DNA of 64,000 bases, taken from the NCBI GenBank assembly GCA_031002005.1, contig JARYHS010008074.1, positions 270,135,930-270,199,929 on the forward strand, given 5' to 3'. This DNA is from Vandiemenella viatica. Taxonomy: Eukaryota; Arthropoda; Insecta; Orthoptera; Morabidae. Position numbers and translations under genes: made by a program. Below, one piece after another: positions 51,878 through 60,733 of the stretch; positions within the stretch are counted from its first letter, which is position 1; each line of letters starts with the position of its first letter. The notes beneath the pieces were generated by a model that searched no databases, was not told the origin of the DNA, and saw only the letters and a program-made list of their open reading frames with translations.

Positions 51878-52243
51878 GGAAAGGTAATATAAAATAGGTA
51901 CATCACTCAAAATATTGAAAAAGGGGGAGGGGGACAGCAATGACAAAAACAATTCCACAAGCACAAAAAAAAACAGTATTTTAGTCTATTCCCTTACTCA
52001 TGAAAGTAAAAACATGTGACAGCTCACACATGTATTCTCGGTCAATGCAGCCATATAACTCTTGTGGCTGTGGCAGTGATGACCACAGGTACTTGTGTTG
52101 TCTCAGCCATGTGTTTATATTTTAATTAGTGGAGACATTGTCCAAAATATTGTGTTTCCTGTGTTTGTGGAGCTATTTTTGCCACTGCTGCCATCCTTCC
52201 TTCAACTTTGATGAGTGAAGAGCCTACTTTATCTTTCGTTTCC
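51878..52243. mobile_element. Foldback element with about 95-bp inverted arms
   Basis: Left arm GGAAAGGTAATATAAAATAG...CACTCAAAATATTGAAAAAG...GACAAAAACAATTCCACAAG and the reverse complement of the right arm (GGAAACGAAAGATAAAGTAG...CACTCATCAAAGTTGAAGG...GGCAAAAATAGCTCCACAAA) align over about 95 bp. The centre (about 51,985-52,145) is unique. No coding. Single arms of this family occur near 6,869, 30,112 and 53,276. Confidence 0.7.
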
Positions 52244-53275
52244 ACAGTCATTTCATGGCATTTCTTCCAGATCACATGTTGTTAATTTAGTGTTAATCAT
52301 TTATGCAGAGTTCAGTCTTCCCAGTTGAGGATACCTTTCAGAGTCCTTATTTATTTCATCCTTTCAGTTCCTTCTTAACCCTCTGCTTCTGTGATTTGGG
52401 GTCACTATCCACTCTTATTTCTTCCTATGCCAGTGTATTGCCAAAATAGAATAGACCAAAATTGATAATACGATTTATATTACATTACTCTAACAAGGAT
52501 GCCACGTCCTATTCAGAAATTTTAAACTTTATGAAGGTAACGGCAATTCATTCACCATGTTCCATCCTCTGTGCTTAAATTTTTGTTCATTGCATGTTGT
52601 TGTGTGGGTTTCATGTTCATGATGTGAGAATAGTATTTGCTGATGGAACTTCTAAATAAATCAAAAATACATTTCTGAAGGTTTCATTGCCCTCCCATTT
52701 TGAGCCTAGGCCTGTTTGTCCTGTTAATAATGAAAAATTCTATAAATTCATTCAACATTAGTAATTCTGCATCATGTGGGTAATAGGCACATACGCCTGA
52801 ACCCAGTTCTGTTCGGAGGGTAGCATAGTTCTATTGAAGGGGGTTAGAGAGTAATAAATCTTTTTATTATTATTATTATTATCTCACTTTTCCAGGCACG
52901 GAATAAAGTAAAAATAATAATAAATAATTATTACATAAAGTTCACAAAAATAAAGTATCTTCTATGCAAAAAGGATCCTTTATAGCACCTGTCTTTATCA
53001 TTGACGCTTTCCATCCACTTGTGTCTGGAATATGAGTTTCTTCACCATTCTGCAATTGTTTGACAATACCTCTTCCAAATTCTGCTTCTCTATCTTTTAC
53101 ATGTTCTCATACCACAGATGCTGTAATGAGTGGGAAGTATGGAAAATGTCTGAGTTCTGTGTAATATTGTTCTAACCACCTTTCTGTGTTCAATTACTTT
53201 AGTCTTGTTGTTGTAACGGGTGCAAGTTTACATATGATCATTATTCTTGGTTGGTTGTATGTACTGACTATTAAC
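52244..53275. other. Intronic sequence, no gene seen
   Basis: Contains a TTA microsatellite at about 52,861-52,881. Otherwise no motif. Confidence 0.4.
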
Positions 53276-53375
53276 ATGGATAGATCCTTCACTCACCAAA
53301 GTGGAAGGAAAAGTGCAGCAGTGACAAAAACATTCCAATAAATTTTGGGCTATGCCCTTATTCAAGAAAATAGAA
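53276..53375 (+). repeat. Foldback/MITE-like repeat, single arm
   Basis: TTCACTCACCAAAGTGGAAGG, GCAGCAGTGACAAAAACATT and CCCTTATTCAAGAAAAT match one arm of the foldback family. LINE-B3 coding begins directly to its right. Confidence 0.6.
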
Positions 53376-53994
53376 TGTTGATGTTTTGAGCAAAGCTGGA
53401 TATCATTTGTCTAACACAGGAATATCTCAACTATCCATCCCAATTTATAAATTAAGCTCTCCTTATTATAATGTAAAATGCTGAAAGTGGGAGTCAGCAT
53501 TTTTGTTAGAAATAATATTCAATGCAGCAGTGTACTTGTAAGTATTGAATTGAACAATGCTTTGAATGCTGTGTTACAAAACTAGAATACTGTAGGGAGT
53601 AGCCCGTAGTTATAGTAATTTACATGGCCCCCTCAGGAAATTTCAGACTGTTTTTATTGTAGTGAGAGTCTTCACTACTATGTTTCACAAATAACAAACA
53701 AATAGTTTTATAGGGATATTTTAATTTTGACTTTCTCGATCACAGCAATGAGAGACTAGATATGGAAGCCTTGATGTTGTCTTTTAACATAAAGCCACTT
53801 GGAAATTTCCCTACAGGAATACAACATAATAGCAGCACAGCAATTGATAATTTTTTACAGATATTTTTCAGTACAGTAACTACAGCATACTTCCAGTAAA
53901 AATGGTTTCTCCAATTATGATACCTAGATATTATGTATCAAGTCCAGAAACACTGTAAAACAGATAAAGAGAAGCTGGGTATACAAGGTGTGTT

Positions 53995-54180
53995 GAAAAA
54001 ATAATGGGAATTTTCATTTATTGGAAAGAATTTTATTTATTCATCTACATCAATGTTATCCCCTTCAAAATAGTCCTCATTAGATATTATACTTATGTCA
54101 GCACTTCCTCCAATGCCCAAAACACTTCTGGAACTTGATGTTTGGGATAAATTTTAGCTCTTTCAGTGATGTACTGTTAA
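53995..54180 (-). pseudogene. Mariner transposase C-terminus
   Basis: Minus strand: a decayed stretch followed by FQKCFGHWRKC, then HKCIIS and DYFEGDNIDVDE-stop in shifting frames. This is the standard mariner ending (FQKCFxxWxxRWHKCI...GxYFEGD). It joins the N-terminal part at 59,530 across the Penelope insertion. Confidence 0.7.
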
Positions 54181-54410
54181 CCTATACATGAAATGTACTC
54201 GGGTGACTAGCAGAGTTAAAGAAGTGTTAAACTTAAAAACTTAACTTAGTCCACAATCCGAAGGTTGGTTGGATCCTCCAGAAGGAGGCATAGTAAGCCA
54301 TTGTGTCAGAGGTAGGACGGCCAGTTTCTTTCCTCTGGGACCTACAGTTTAACGTGGAATCCGAACCACGGAGCATCCTGGCATAGCTCATATGATTAAA
54401 CACAAACAAT

Positions 54411-54446
54411 ATTTCGGCAATCTCATTCGTTGTCACCATCTTCTGG
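54411..54446 (-). ncRNA. Hammerhead-like core in PLE 3' region, left copy, tentative
   Basis: Minus strand: CAGAAGA, stem strand GGTGA, loop, TTGCC, then GAAAT. The layout CUGANGA-stem II-GAAA is that of hammerhead ribozymes, reported in Penelope-like elements. Stem GGUGA/UUGCC pairs with two wobbles. The conserved U of CUGANGA is A here, so activity is unlikely. Confidence 0.35.
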
Positions 54447-54815
54447 TGAAGTGCGGTTGAAAACGTGTGATGCTGCTGAGCCAATACAGATTACTGCTGT
54501 GATTGATCAGCTCTTAAACACGTCGTATCCAGGGTCAAACTGCTCATTGCAGGCCTGACTCGTATTGAGCTGTGCCAACCAAGATTCCTGCTGCAATGCC
54601 GTGATTAATCGACTTTGGAACCAGTCGTAGCCAGGGTCCTATCTCGTCACAACTCAACGTTTGTTCAAACGAAAAGTCAAAAAGACAAAGCCTTTTCCAT
54701 AAGCTGTTCAGTAATGAATGAGCAACAATTTCTCACTCCTAGTACTAGCGAACGCTCCATTGATCTGGACGTGCCGTGTCTTGCGTATCTCGGCAGCACT
54801 GTCAACGAATAGTAT

Positions 54816-55316
54816 TGAAGTGTACTGGTTAATTGTACCTTCCTTTTAATTTTTCTCAGTTATATTTAATCTGCATAACGAGACAACTTTGTGTATTACA
54901 TAACAGAGACAATATACGTGAATAAACAAAGTAAAAGATATTCACACTGATTAGTCACAGATATTGTTCTGAGCAAGTTTCTAAGGACAATCTTTGAGAT
55001 AAACAATTTATTCTACAGAACATATAATCTCAGGGCATCTCGGGATAACAAATATTAAAACCAACACACACAAATAAAATAACAATCAACTCACAGCGTT
55101 TCATGTGCCAGTCCCAATTCCATGGTTAAATTGTCCTGCACAGACCGATAATACTCAAAATGCAGATTCCTTAATCATCCGATCCTGCCAACCGTCTCTT
55201 CACCTTTCTCTGTAGCACGTGATGCTCTTCTGTTTGTTATTCTCAGAAAACATTAAAAGTTTCATACACTCACAGATATAATATAAATATGTAATGTATC
55301 CTAATGGTACATTACA
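54816..55316 (-). repeat. LTR-2 3' LTR (left copy)
   Basis: 501 bp, differs from the right copy at TGAAG/TAAAG, CATAACG/CATAATG, GGATAAC/GGATTAC, TCCTGC/TCCCGC and TCCGATC/TCCAATC. Confidence 0.95.
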
Positions 55317-56141
55317 TTGCCCTCGGTCTTTCCAATTGTCAAGACATGAAGTAGATCTTGACAATTCACTTACACAAAGTATATCTCGTTTCCTTTTCTT
55401 AAAATGACACACAATCCACTTTATATATAATATGCATATGCACGATATCAAGTACTTATACTTTATATAATTGGATAAACATTTACACGATTTAATACAG
55501 AAAACTCCAGAATATTTTTATACTTCATAAACCAATATGCTTTACCATCGATTACGTAAATAACAAACATAATTTTGGCATTACTCGCAAGTAAACGGTA
55601 CCTGGACCTTGAAAATTATATAGTATTAAAGTACGTGACATGGTTCATATCTTTGTTGTTTCAGAAAGGTTCTTTAAGAATAATAATTGACACAATTTCT
55701 GTATATGTTTAATTAACCATAATGTTTATTTTCCCTTTTATTATTCAAATAACCTTTCCTCCATACTCATCAGCGATCACTACACAAGATGAGTCCTCCA
55801 TATTCATCCTAACTAATGTTGTCTACTTTTAAACAAGCGCAAACAATATTTCTTACTATTGCTGCTTTGTTCGGCATCTTCCTCTTTGATTTTCAAGGAA
55901 CTGTTAGTCTGCTTCTCTTGAGATAACTATTTCCATTATTTTCATATTGTTGCATTGTTTAATTCATCTTTATTTTTTTTTTTTATCATTTTAAATTCTA
56001 AAATACTCATTTTTCATTGTTTAGCAAAATTTTACTTATTCCAATTTTTTCGTCACTATGACCAATGAACTTGAGGCAATATCTTCTGTAGGCCTATTGT
56101 TACATATCTTCAGCAGTAATTCCCTTTTCTTCTTTTGTACT

Positions 56142-56579
56142 TTAAATATAATTTCCAAACCCGTTGATACTCTCCAGTACCGATTTTACTGATCTTTGGC
56201 TTTTCCACTTCACTGTTTTCTTCTTCAGGTAATGGGTTTTTAAGATAATATTCGTTTTCTGCTTCACCTTCTTCTTCTTCAGGAAGTTGGTTTCTGAAGA
56301 AATTATTCTTTTCTTTTTCACTTTCTTGTTCCTCATAAAATTGGTTTGTGTCTCTTTGTACAATTCTCCTTTTTTACTATACAGTTTCTGCTGTGCTAAT
56401 TTGTCCTGTATCTCTAGGAGTTTCATTTCTTGTGACTGTAAGGTGAATTTAACTGCACTCAGCTTGACCCCATTATCAGTAAGTTTTACAGCTATTACTT
56501 CCAACTGAGGAACCAGGTAGCTTTTGTCTCTTTCCATAACATCCTGCATTAACTTCTCAGATGCATCCATTTCACCCAA
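56142..56579 (-). CDS. LTR-2 gag-like second frame, Lys-rich
   Basis: A 145-codon frame overlapping the end of the upstream frame by about 30 bp in another phase. Residues 1-60 continue a coiled-coil pattern (LEVIAVKLTDNGVKLSAVKF, EMKLLEIQDKLAQQKL). Residues 70-135 are a repetitive basic tail with three decayed copies of an NxxxKKKxVKxK unit (NFMRNKKVKKKRI, NFLKKKKVKQKTN, HYLKKKTVKWKSQ), which could bind RNA in place of a zinc knuckle. The frame relation could reflect a frameshift mutation or programmed frameshifting; LTR identity shows the element is young. Ends with FGNYI-stop; 820 bp of non-coding sequence follow before the 3' LTR. Confidence 0.5.
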   Translation of the reverse strand: MGEMDASEKLMQDVMERDKSYLVPQLEVIAVKLTDNGVKLSAVKFTLQSQEMKLLEIQDKLAQQKLYSKKGELYKETQTNFMRNKKVKKKRIISSETNFLKKKKVKQKTNIILKTHYLKKKTVKWKSQRSVKSVLESINGFGNYI

Positions 56580-57292
56580 TTTATTCCCAACATATTGAAA
56601 ATTGTTTTATTTTTTATTTCTACTGCATGAATATTCTCAGATAAGTTTTTACTCTCATTTGTGGCTTCAAGTCGCAAATTCAAAATTGCTCCTTCCGTAC
56701 TTGTTGTTCTGGCCTCCAACTGATTTTGTTCTTTCTGAATGCGTTCGCAATTTGTTTTTATGTCCTCGCGGTTGCTTGCCTGCACAGCTAACAATTGAGT
56801 GTCCATTTTATCCCGAAATTTAGACATTGAATCATTCAACTTGGCACTTATGCCATTCTGCACCTTTCCCAAGGAATCAATACGTTCCCGCATCGATTGA
56901 AACTGGTCATTGATGCTTTCCTTCGTAGAGGATAATTGAGAATTAACCTCTGTTTTTACAGAATTAACCTCTGTTTTCACAGAATTAATATGAGAAGACA
57001 TTTGTAAAAACATTTGTTGTAATAACATGACAATAGGTTTGTCTAAACTCATGTCTATATCGTCATCTCCTATTTGTTCTGCTTGCAGATTACTGCACTT
57101 TGGAACAACTGATTTCGGTATGTTCATTAAATCATTTTCAGAATCATTTTCCATAATTTGTCGGTCTTCATCACCCGCTCCAGCAATATTATTCTCTCGA
57201 ACATTCGGTTCTCCCGGAAATTTTTGCAAATTGAACTCCATGACTTCACTATCTCTCACGTAACTTAATACTTTACTAGAGCGTAATTTCAT
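56549..57292 (-). CDS. LTR-2 gag-like protein, N-terminal coiled-coil part (247 codons)
   Basis: Starts at the first ATG after the 5' LTR and leader (57,292). Residues 1-85 are polar and acidic (MENDSENDLMNIPKSV). Residues 95-235 form a long predicted coiled coil, including a perfect 7-residue duplication (SVKTEVNSVKTEVNS) and SMRERIDSLGKVQNGI. No capsid major-homology-like motif or zinc knuckle is visible. A position between LTRs and the absence of pol suggest a Gag or particle-scaffold protein, but I do not recognise the family. The downstream frame (56,579-56,142) probably belongs to the same protein. LTR-1 carries a protein of similar build without detectable sequence identity. Confidence 0.6.
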   Translation of the reverse strand: MKLRSSKVLSYVRDSEVMEFNLQKFPGEPNVRENNIAGAGDEDRQIMENDSENDLMNIPKSVVPKCSNLQAEQIGDDDIDMSLDKPIVMLLQQMFLQMSSHINSVKTEVNSVKTEVNSQLSSTKESINDQFQSMRERIDSLGKVQNGISAKLNDSMSKFRDKMDTQLLAVQASNREDIKTNCERIQKEQNQLEARTTSTEGAILNLRLEATNESKNLSENIHAVEIKNKTIFNMLGINWVKWMHLRS

Positions 57293-57599
57293 ATAATGAA
57301 GTCTTAAACTAATTATTACACCACTATTGAATTAATGAAAATATTGAACTATTCCTCGTTCAATTATATGACTTTAAATTTGCAACACAACGAAGTATTT
57401 GAAATTTTTTTCTGACAAGCAACATAATCTTAATTATGCTAAGTTCATATGCATATTATACTTATAATACACAAGCACACACTGGTGTACTACTGCAAAG
57501 CATCATAATACAAGGAAACATAAGAAAAAAATTATGTTCATCACAAATGTAGTGTTTTAAATAGTTAATTTTTCGTGCTCCACGTTTGTTAGCGCCAAA

Positions 57600-58100
57600 T
57601 AAAGTGTACTGGTTAATTGTACCTTCCTTTTAATTTTTCTCAGTTATATTTAATCTGCATAATGAGACAACTTTGTGTATTACATAACAGAGACAATATA
57701 CGTGAATAAACAAAGTAAAAGATATTCACACTGATTAGTCACAGATATTGTTCTGAGCAAGTTTCTAAGGACAATCTTTGAGATAAACAATTTATTCTAC
57801 AGAACATATAATCTCAGGGCATCTCGGGATTACAAATATTAAAACCAACACACACAAATAAAATAACAATCAACTCACAGCGTTTCATGTGCCAGTCCCA
57901 ATTCCATGGTTAAATTGTCCCGCACAGACCGATAATACTCAAAATGCAGATTCCTTAATCATCCAATCCTGCCAACCGTCTCTTCACCTTTCTCTGTAGC
58001 ACGTGATGCTCTTCTGTTTGTTATTCTCAGAAAACATTAAAAGTTTCATACACTCACAGATATAATATAAATATGTAATGTATCCTAATGGTACATTACA
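57600..58100 (-). repeat. LTR-2 5' LTR (right copy)
   Basis: 501 bp matching the left copy. In the minus sense the leader with the putative primer-binding site follows directly at 57,599. Confidence 0.95.
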
Positions 58101-58109
58101 GTATCGTTG

Positions 58110-58570
58110 AGTGGCATCCAAGCCTCACTCAGCTGGTACCCGCAGTCCGGTTGATGAGGTTTGATGCAAGACGAATTTCTACTGCTTCAGTGAGTATGCT
58201 GTTCCAGAAGCTCCCAGTATGTGCCAGTACTCTATTATTTTCAAAATCAAAGCCATGACCCTGTTCTAGACTGTGTTCCACCACCACAGACTTCTCTGTC
58301 TGCCCCAGACAAACGTGTCAAGCATGTTCTAGACAACGTTGGTTAACACATCGTATCATCTGACCAATGTACCTCCTTCCACATTCACAAGTAATGCAAT
58401 GTACCCCAGGTGTCTGCAGAACAAGGTCATCCTTGGGGGAGTGCAAAATGTTCTTTGCCTTCAGTGGCGGTAGGAAAACGGTCTTAATTCCAGTTTTTGC
58501 TAGAACCTGTTGTATCTTCGACATTGTAGCGCCAGAGTACAGCAAGAAGGTTAGATGATTAGGTGGCACT
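58110..58570 (-). pseudogene. Penelope-like GIY-YIG endonuclease
   Basis: Minus strand: AKTGIKTVFLPPLKAKNILH, VLQTPGVHCITCECGRRYIG (GVYxIxCxCGxxYIG, the GIY-YIG motif as GVH...YIG with the CxC pair that marks the PLE subtype), VNQRCLEH, then across a break the C-terminal part VVVEHSLEQGHGFDFENNRV, LTEAVEIRLASNLINR (catalytic Glu in the EAxEIxL block). One frameshift or stop near 58,318. The endonuclease would nick target DNA for insertion. Continues at LTR-2 with the last codons ending at 58,105. Confidence 0.85.
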
Positions 58571-58599
58571 TTGTTGGTGTTTTTAAGCCTACATCTTGG

Positions 58600-58985
58600 C
58601 TCTTAGAATGCCAACCATATCTGATAATCAGTGTACCCGTTACGTTTGAAGGTCCGACACAGATGATTCAATTCTCCAGGTAGGCTGTTGGCATCACATA
58701 CCACCCGTGGTACAAGCATGGTGAGTACTGCCCTGCACTGTGCCGGATGGTGATGGCTACATGCATTCAGGTACAGGTTTGTGTGCATCAGTTTTCTGTT
58801 CAAAAAAGTGTCTTAGAGACCCGTCGGGTTTCCTTTCTATAATATTGTCTAAGAAAGGCAGGCAGCCTTCTTCTTCCAACTCCATTGTAAGCTTGATGTT
58901 TTCATTTATGCTGTTCAGGTGGAGAAAAGCTTCCAGGTTGTCCCTGGTGTGTGGCCAAACCACTTTCTTGTCCGATATCTAACTG
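58600..58985 (-). pseudogene. Penelope-like RT, C-terminal half (left, inverted copy)
   Basis: Minus strand: VVWPHTRDNLEAFLHLNSIN, IKLTMELEEEGCLPFLDNII, KPDGSLRHFFEQKTDAH, then in another frame LMHTNLYLNACSHHHPAQCR, LVPRVVCDANSLPGELNHLC and FKRNGYTDYQI. This is the PLE thumb region (LPFLDVL...KPTHTDxYL...HHPxxxK). The palm with YVDD is absent on this strand and is found instead in opposite orientation at 58,990-59,365. Confidence 0.8.
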
Positions 58986-59390
58986 GGCTGCTGACACCAC
59001 ATTAAAAATTCGCAAAATCACCAAAATCACCAAAGAACTCCGCCTGCAGTAGCATGATTTATTGGTATGTTTTGATGTGGTGTCACTGTTCACCAGGGTC
59101 CCTCTCACTGATATGCTAGCTCTACTGGAACAGCATTTTGAGCCCGCCTTGGTTGAGTTATTCCGCACACACTTCAAACATTGTATTTCCTGTATGATGG
59201 GGAATATTACGAACAGATTGATGGAGTAGCCATGGACAGACCTTTATCAGCAAATATTGCAAATTTCTTCATGGAGTACTTTGAAGACAAGGTACTAGCA
59301 AGCACTTCCAAGAATCCCAGCACTTTCTACCGATATGTAGATGACACCTTTGTGGTTTGACCACACGGCAGGGATTAGAAGCAGTAGTCT
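58986..59390 (+). pseudogene. Penelope-like RT, N-terminal half (right, plus copy)
   Basis: Plus strand: FDVVSLFTRVPLTDMLALLE (about 59,079-59,138), HFKHCISC, YYEQIDGVAMDRPLSANIAN (about 59,210-59,267), FFMEYFEDKVLASTSKNPST and FYRYVDDTFVV (about 59,329-59,359, catalytic YVDD), then a stop where W is expected and HGRD. Immediately after, at about 59,391, the sequence jumps to the PLE 3' region. One shift near 59,200 and the stop break it. Confidence 0.85.
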
Positions 59391-59432
59391 ATGTTGACTC
59401 AGCAGCATTGCTCATTCTCGACCACACCTCAC

Positions 59433-59467
59433 CAGAAGATGGCGACAATGAATGAGATCACCGAAAT
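59433..59467 (+). ncRNA. Hammerhead-like core in PLE 3' region, right copy, tentative
   Basis: CAGAAGA, GGCGA, loop, TCACC, GAAAT. The stem is GGCGA/UCACC with one mismatch, whereas the left copy has GGUGA/UUGCC, so GGUGA/UCACC is the likely ancestral stem. Same U-to-A change in the core as in the left copy. Confidence 0.35.
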
Positions 59468-59529
59468 ATTGGGCGATTATAACACTTCATTAACTCGGCT
59501 AGTCACCCAAGAACATTTCATATATGCTC

Positions 59530-60434
59530 AACGCCAAGAAAAATTGCGTTCTTATGTATTGTTAATCTCATCTATGCCAGTAAAACGATGGCCTTTCAAG
59601 GTTCTCTTTATTTTTGGGAACATGTCTGGCGAATATGGAGACTGTGACATCATTACAGTGGTTTTTTTTTGCCAAAAATTTATGATCAAGCATCAATGGT
59701 TGAGCAGGTGCATTATCGTGATGCAAAAGCCATGAAATGTTTTGCGACAAATCCGGGGATTTTCTTCCGACTGCTTCATGCAAATGGTGTTGAATATGAA
59801 AGTAGTATTCCTTATTGATCCTTTGACTTGTGGCAAGAACTCGTGGTGCCATTAAAATCAAAGAACAGAATGAGCATTACCATTTACATTTAACCGAACT
59901 TGTCGAACTTTTTTCAGTCTTGGTAATCCAGAATGTCTCCATTTGGACGAATGAGCATTAGTTTTGACATCTTACACATAAATCCATATTTCATCACCTG
60001 TTATGGACATGTTTCAGTATTTCTGCTTCGATGTTGATCTCATTTAGCTATTCCTGAGCAAGTTCCGTTCACTGTTGTTTTGGAACAAATTTTGCTGCAA
60101 CACGTTTCATACCCAAAACAGTTGAAAAAATTTCATGGCATGAGCCATTTGATATACCAACATTATTAGAAACTTTTCTAATTGTTATTCGGTGATCGTT
60201 CATAATCATTTCTTTCATTTTTTCTAAGTTTTCATCGGTTATTGATGTGGTAGAATGACTCGTACACTCATCATCTTCAACTCCTTCATGATCATCTTGG
60301 AAAGGCTTATACCATTTATAAACCCTCGTTTTACTCATAGTAGATTCTCCAAAAGCAATATTTAACATTTCTAAAACTTTTTTGCACTTAATTCCATTTT
60401 TATAGCAAAATTTAATGCAAATTCTCTGATCCAT
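59530..60434 (-). pseudogene. Mariner transposase, N-terminal two thirds, third catalytic Asp lost
   Basis: Start at 60,434: CIKFCYKNGIKCKKVLEMLN and TMSKTRVYKWYKPFQD (paired helix-turn-helix), ENLEKMKEMIMNDHRITIRK, VGISNGSCHEIFSTVLGMKR with VAAKFVPK. In shifted frames TGDEIWIYV (first catalytic Asp, about 60,005) and WLLHHDNAPAQ (second Asp, about 59,735). The third-Asp block should read SPDLAPCDFF...FPK but here is SPDMFPKIKR, an in-frame deletion that removes the catalytic residue. At least four other lesions. Reads on to the C-terminus at 54.0-54.2 kb. Confidence 0.85.
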
Positions 60435-60733
60435 GATTTATACAAATGAAAAATCACTGACTGTATCAAAACAGGTTTTATCTTTAACAGCTGACAAGAG
60501 ATAAACATCCAATGTAGCTCAAAATGTATAGGTGCTATTAAGACATGCTTGCCAACACAACAACCAAAAACTGGTGCCAATTGAACTAATATAACTCACA
60601 AAATTTAAAAATTCCTGGTACTTTTTGACAACACCTCGTTTAGAAGGAGTATTAATGAAAACAATATAAAACATTTAATATATGCCTTATATAATTACCA
60701 CTGGTCAGAAGTGTACACTGTACAGTGTTGTTA

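Larger units (their letters stand above)
54816..58100 (-). mobile_element. LTR-2, young gag-only LTR retrotransposon inserted in the Penelope copy
   Basis: Two 501-bp LTRs (54,816-55,316 and 57,600-58,100) differ at only five positions by my count. The 4-bp duplication GTAT flanks the element (54,812-54,815 and 58,101-58,104). In the element sense the LTR begins TGTAATGTACC and ends ACACTTCA/ACACTTTA; next to the 5' LTR is TTTGGCGCTAACAAACGTGG, a plausible primer-binding site. The internal 2,283 bp holds a coiled-coil gag-like gene in two frames and no protease, RT or integrase, so it must depend on enzymes from another element. Removing it rejoins the Penelope copy. Confidence 0.9.
54184..59526. 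mobile_element. Two Penelope-like copies in head-to-head inversion, inside mariner
   Basis: Left copy (minus): RT C-terminal half and GIY-YIG endonuclease (58,985-58,105) followed by its 3' region (54,811-54,184); LTR-2 interrupts it. Right copy (plus): RT N-terminal half (58,990-59,365), then an internal jump into the same 3' region (about 59,391-59,526). The outer ends are inverted copies of the element 3' end (shared CACCAGAAGATGG, AATGAGAT, GCTAGTCACCC and ACATTTCAT). The halves meet near 58,985, where both contain GTGGTTTG next to a CCACAC block. So the outside of the composite looks like a long terminal inverted repeat. Confidence 0.75.
53982..60640 (-). mobile_element. Mariner element with TA target, split by an inverted Penelope pair
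   Basis: TA on both sides (53,980-53,981 and 60,641-60,642). Termini TACAAGGTGTGTTGAAAAA and AACGAGGTGTTGTCAAAAA are imperfect inverted repeats. The transposase is on the minus strand, N-terminal two thirds at 60,434-59,530 and C-terminus at about 54,180-54,000. Subtracting the Penelope insert (about 54,184-59,526) leaves about 1.32 kb, the standard mariner length. The transposase is dead. Confidence 0.85.

Noticed and set aside
55980..56120. CTGAAGATATG with a distant GTGACGAAAAA in LTR-2 as another hammerhead core
   Set aside because: The separation is far too long for stem II and no pairing is evident.
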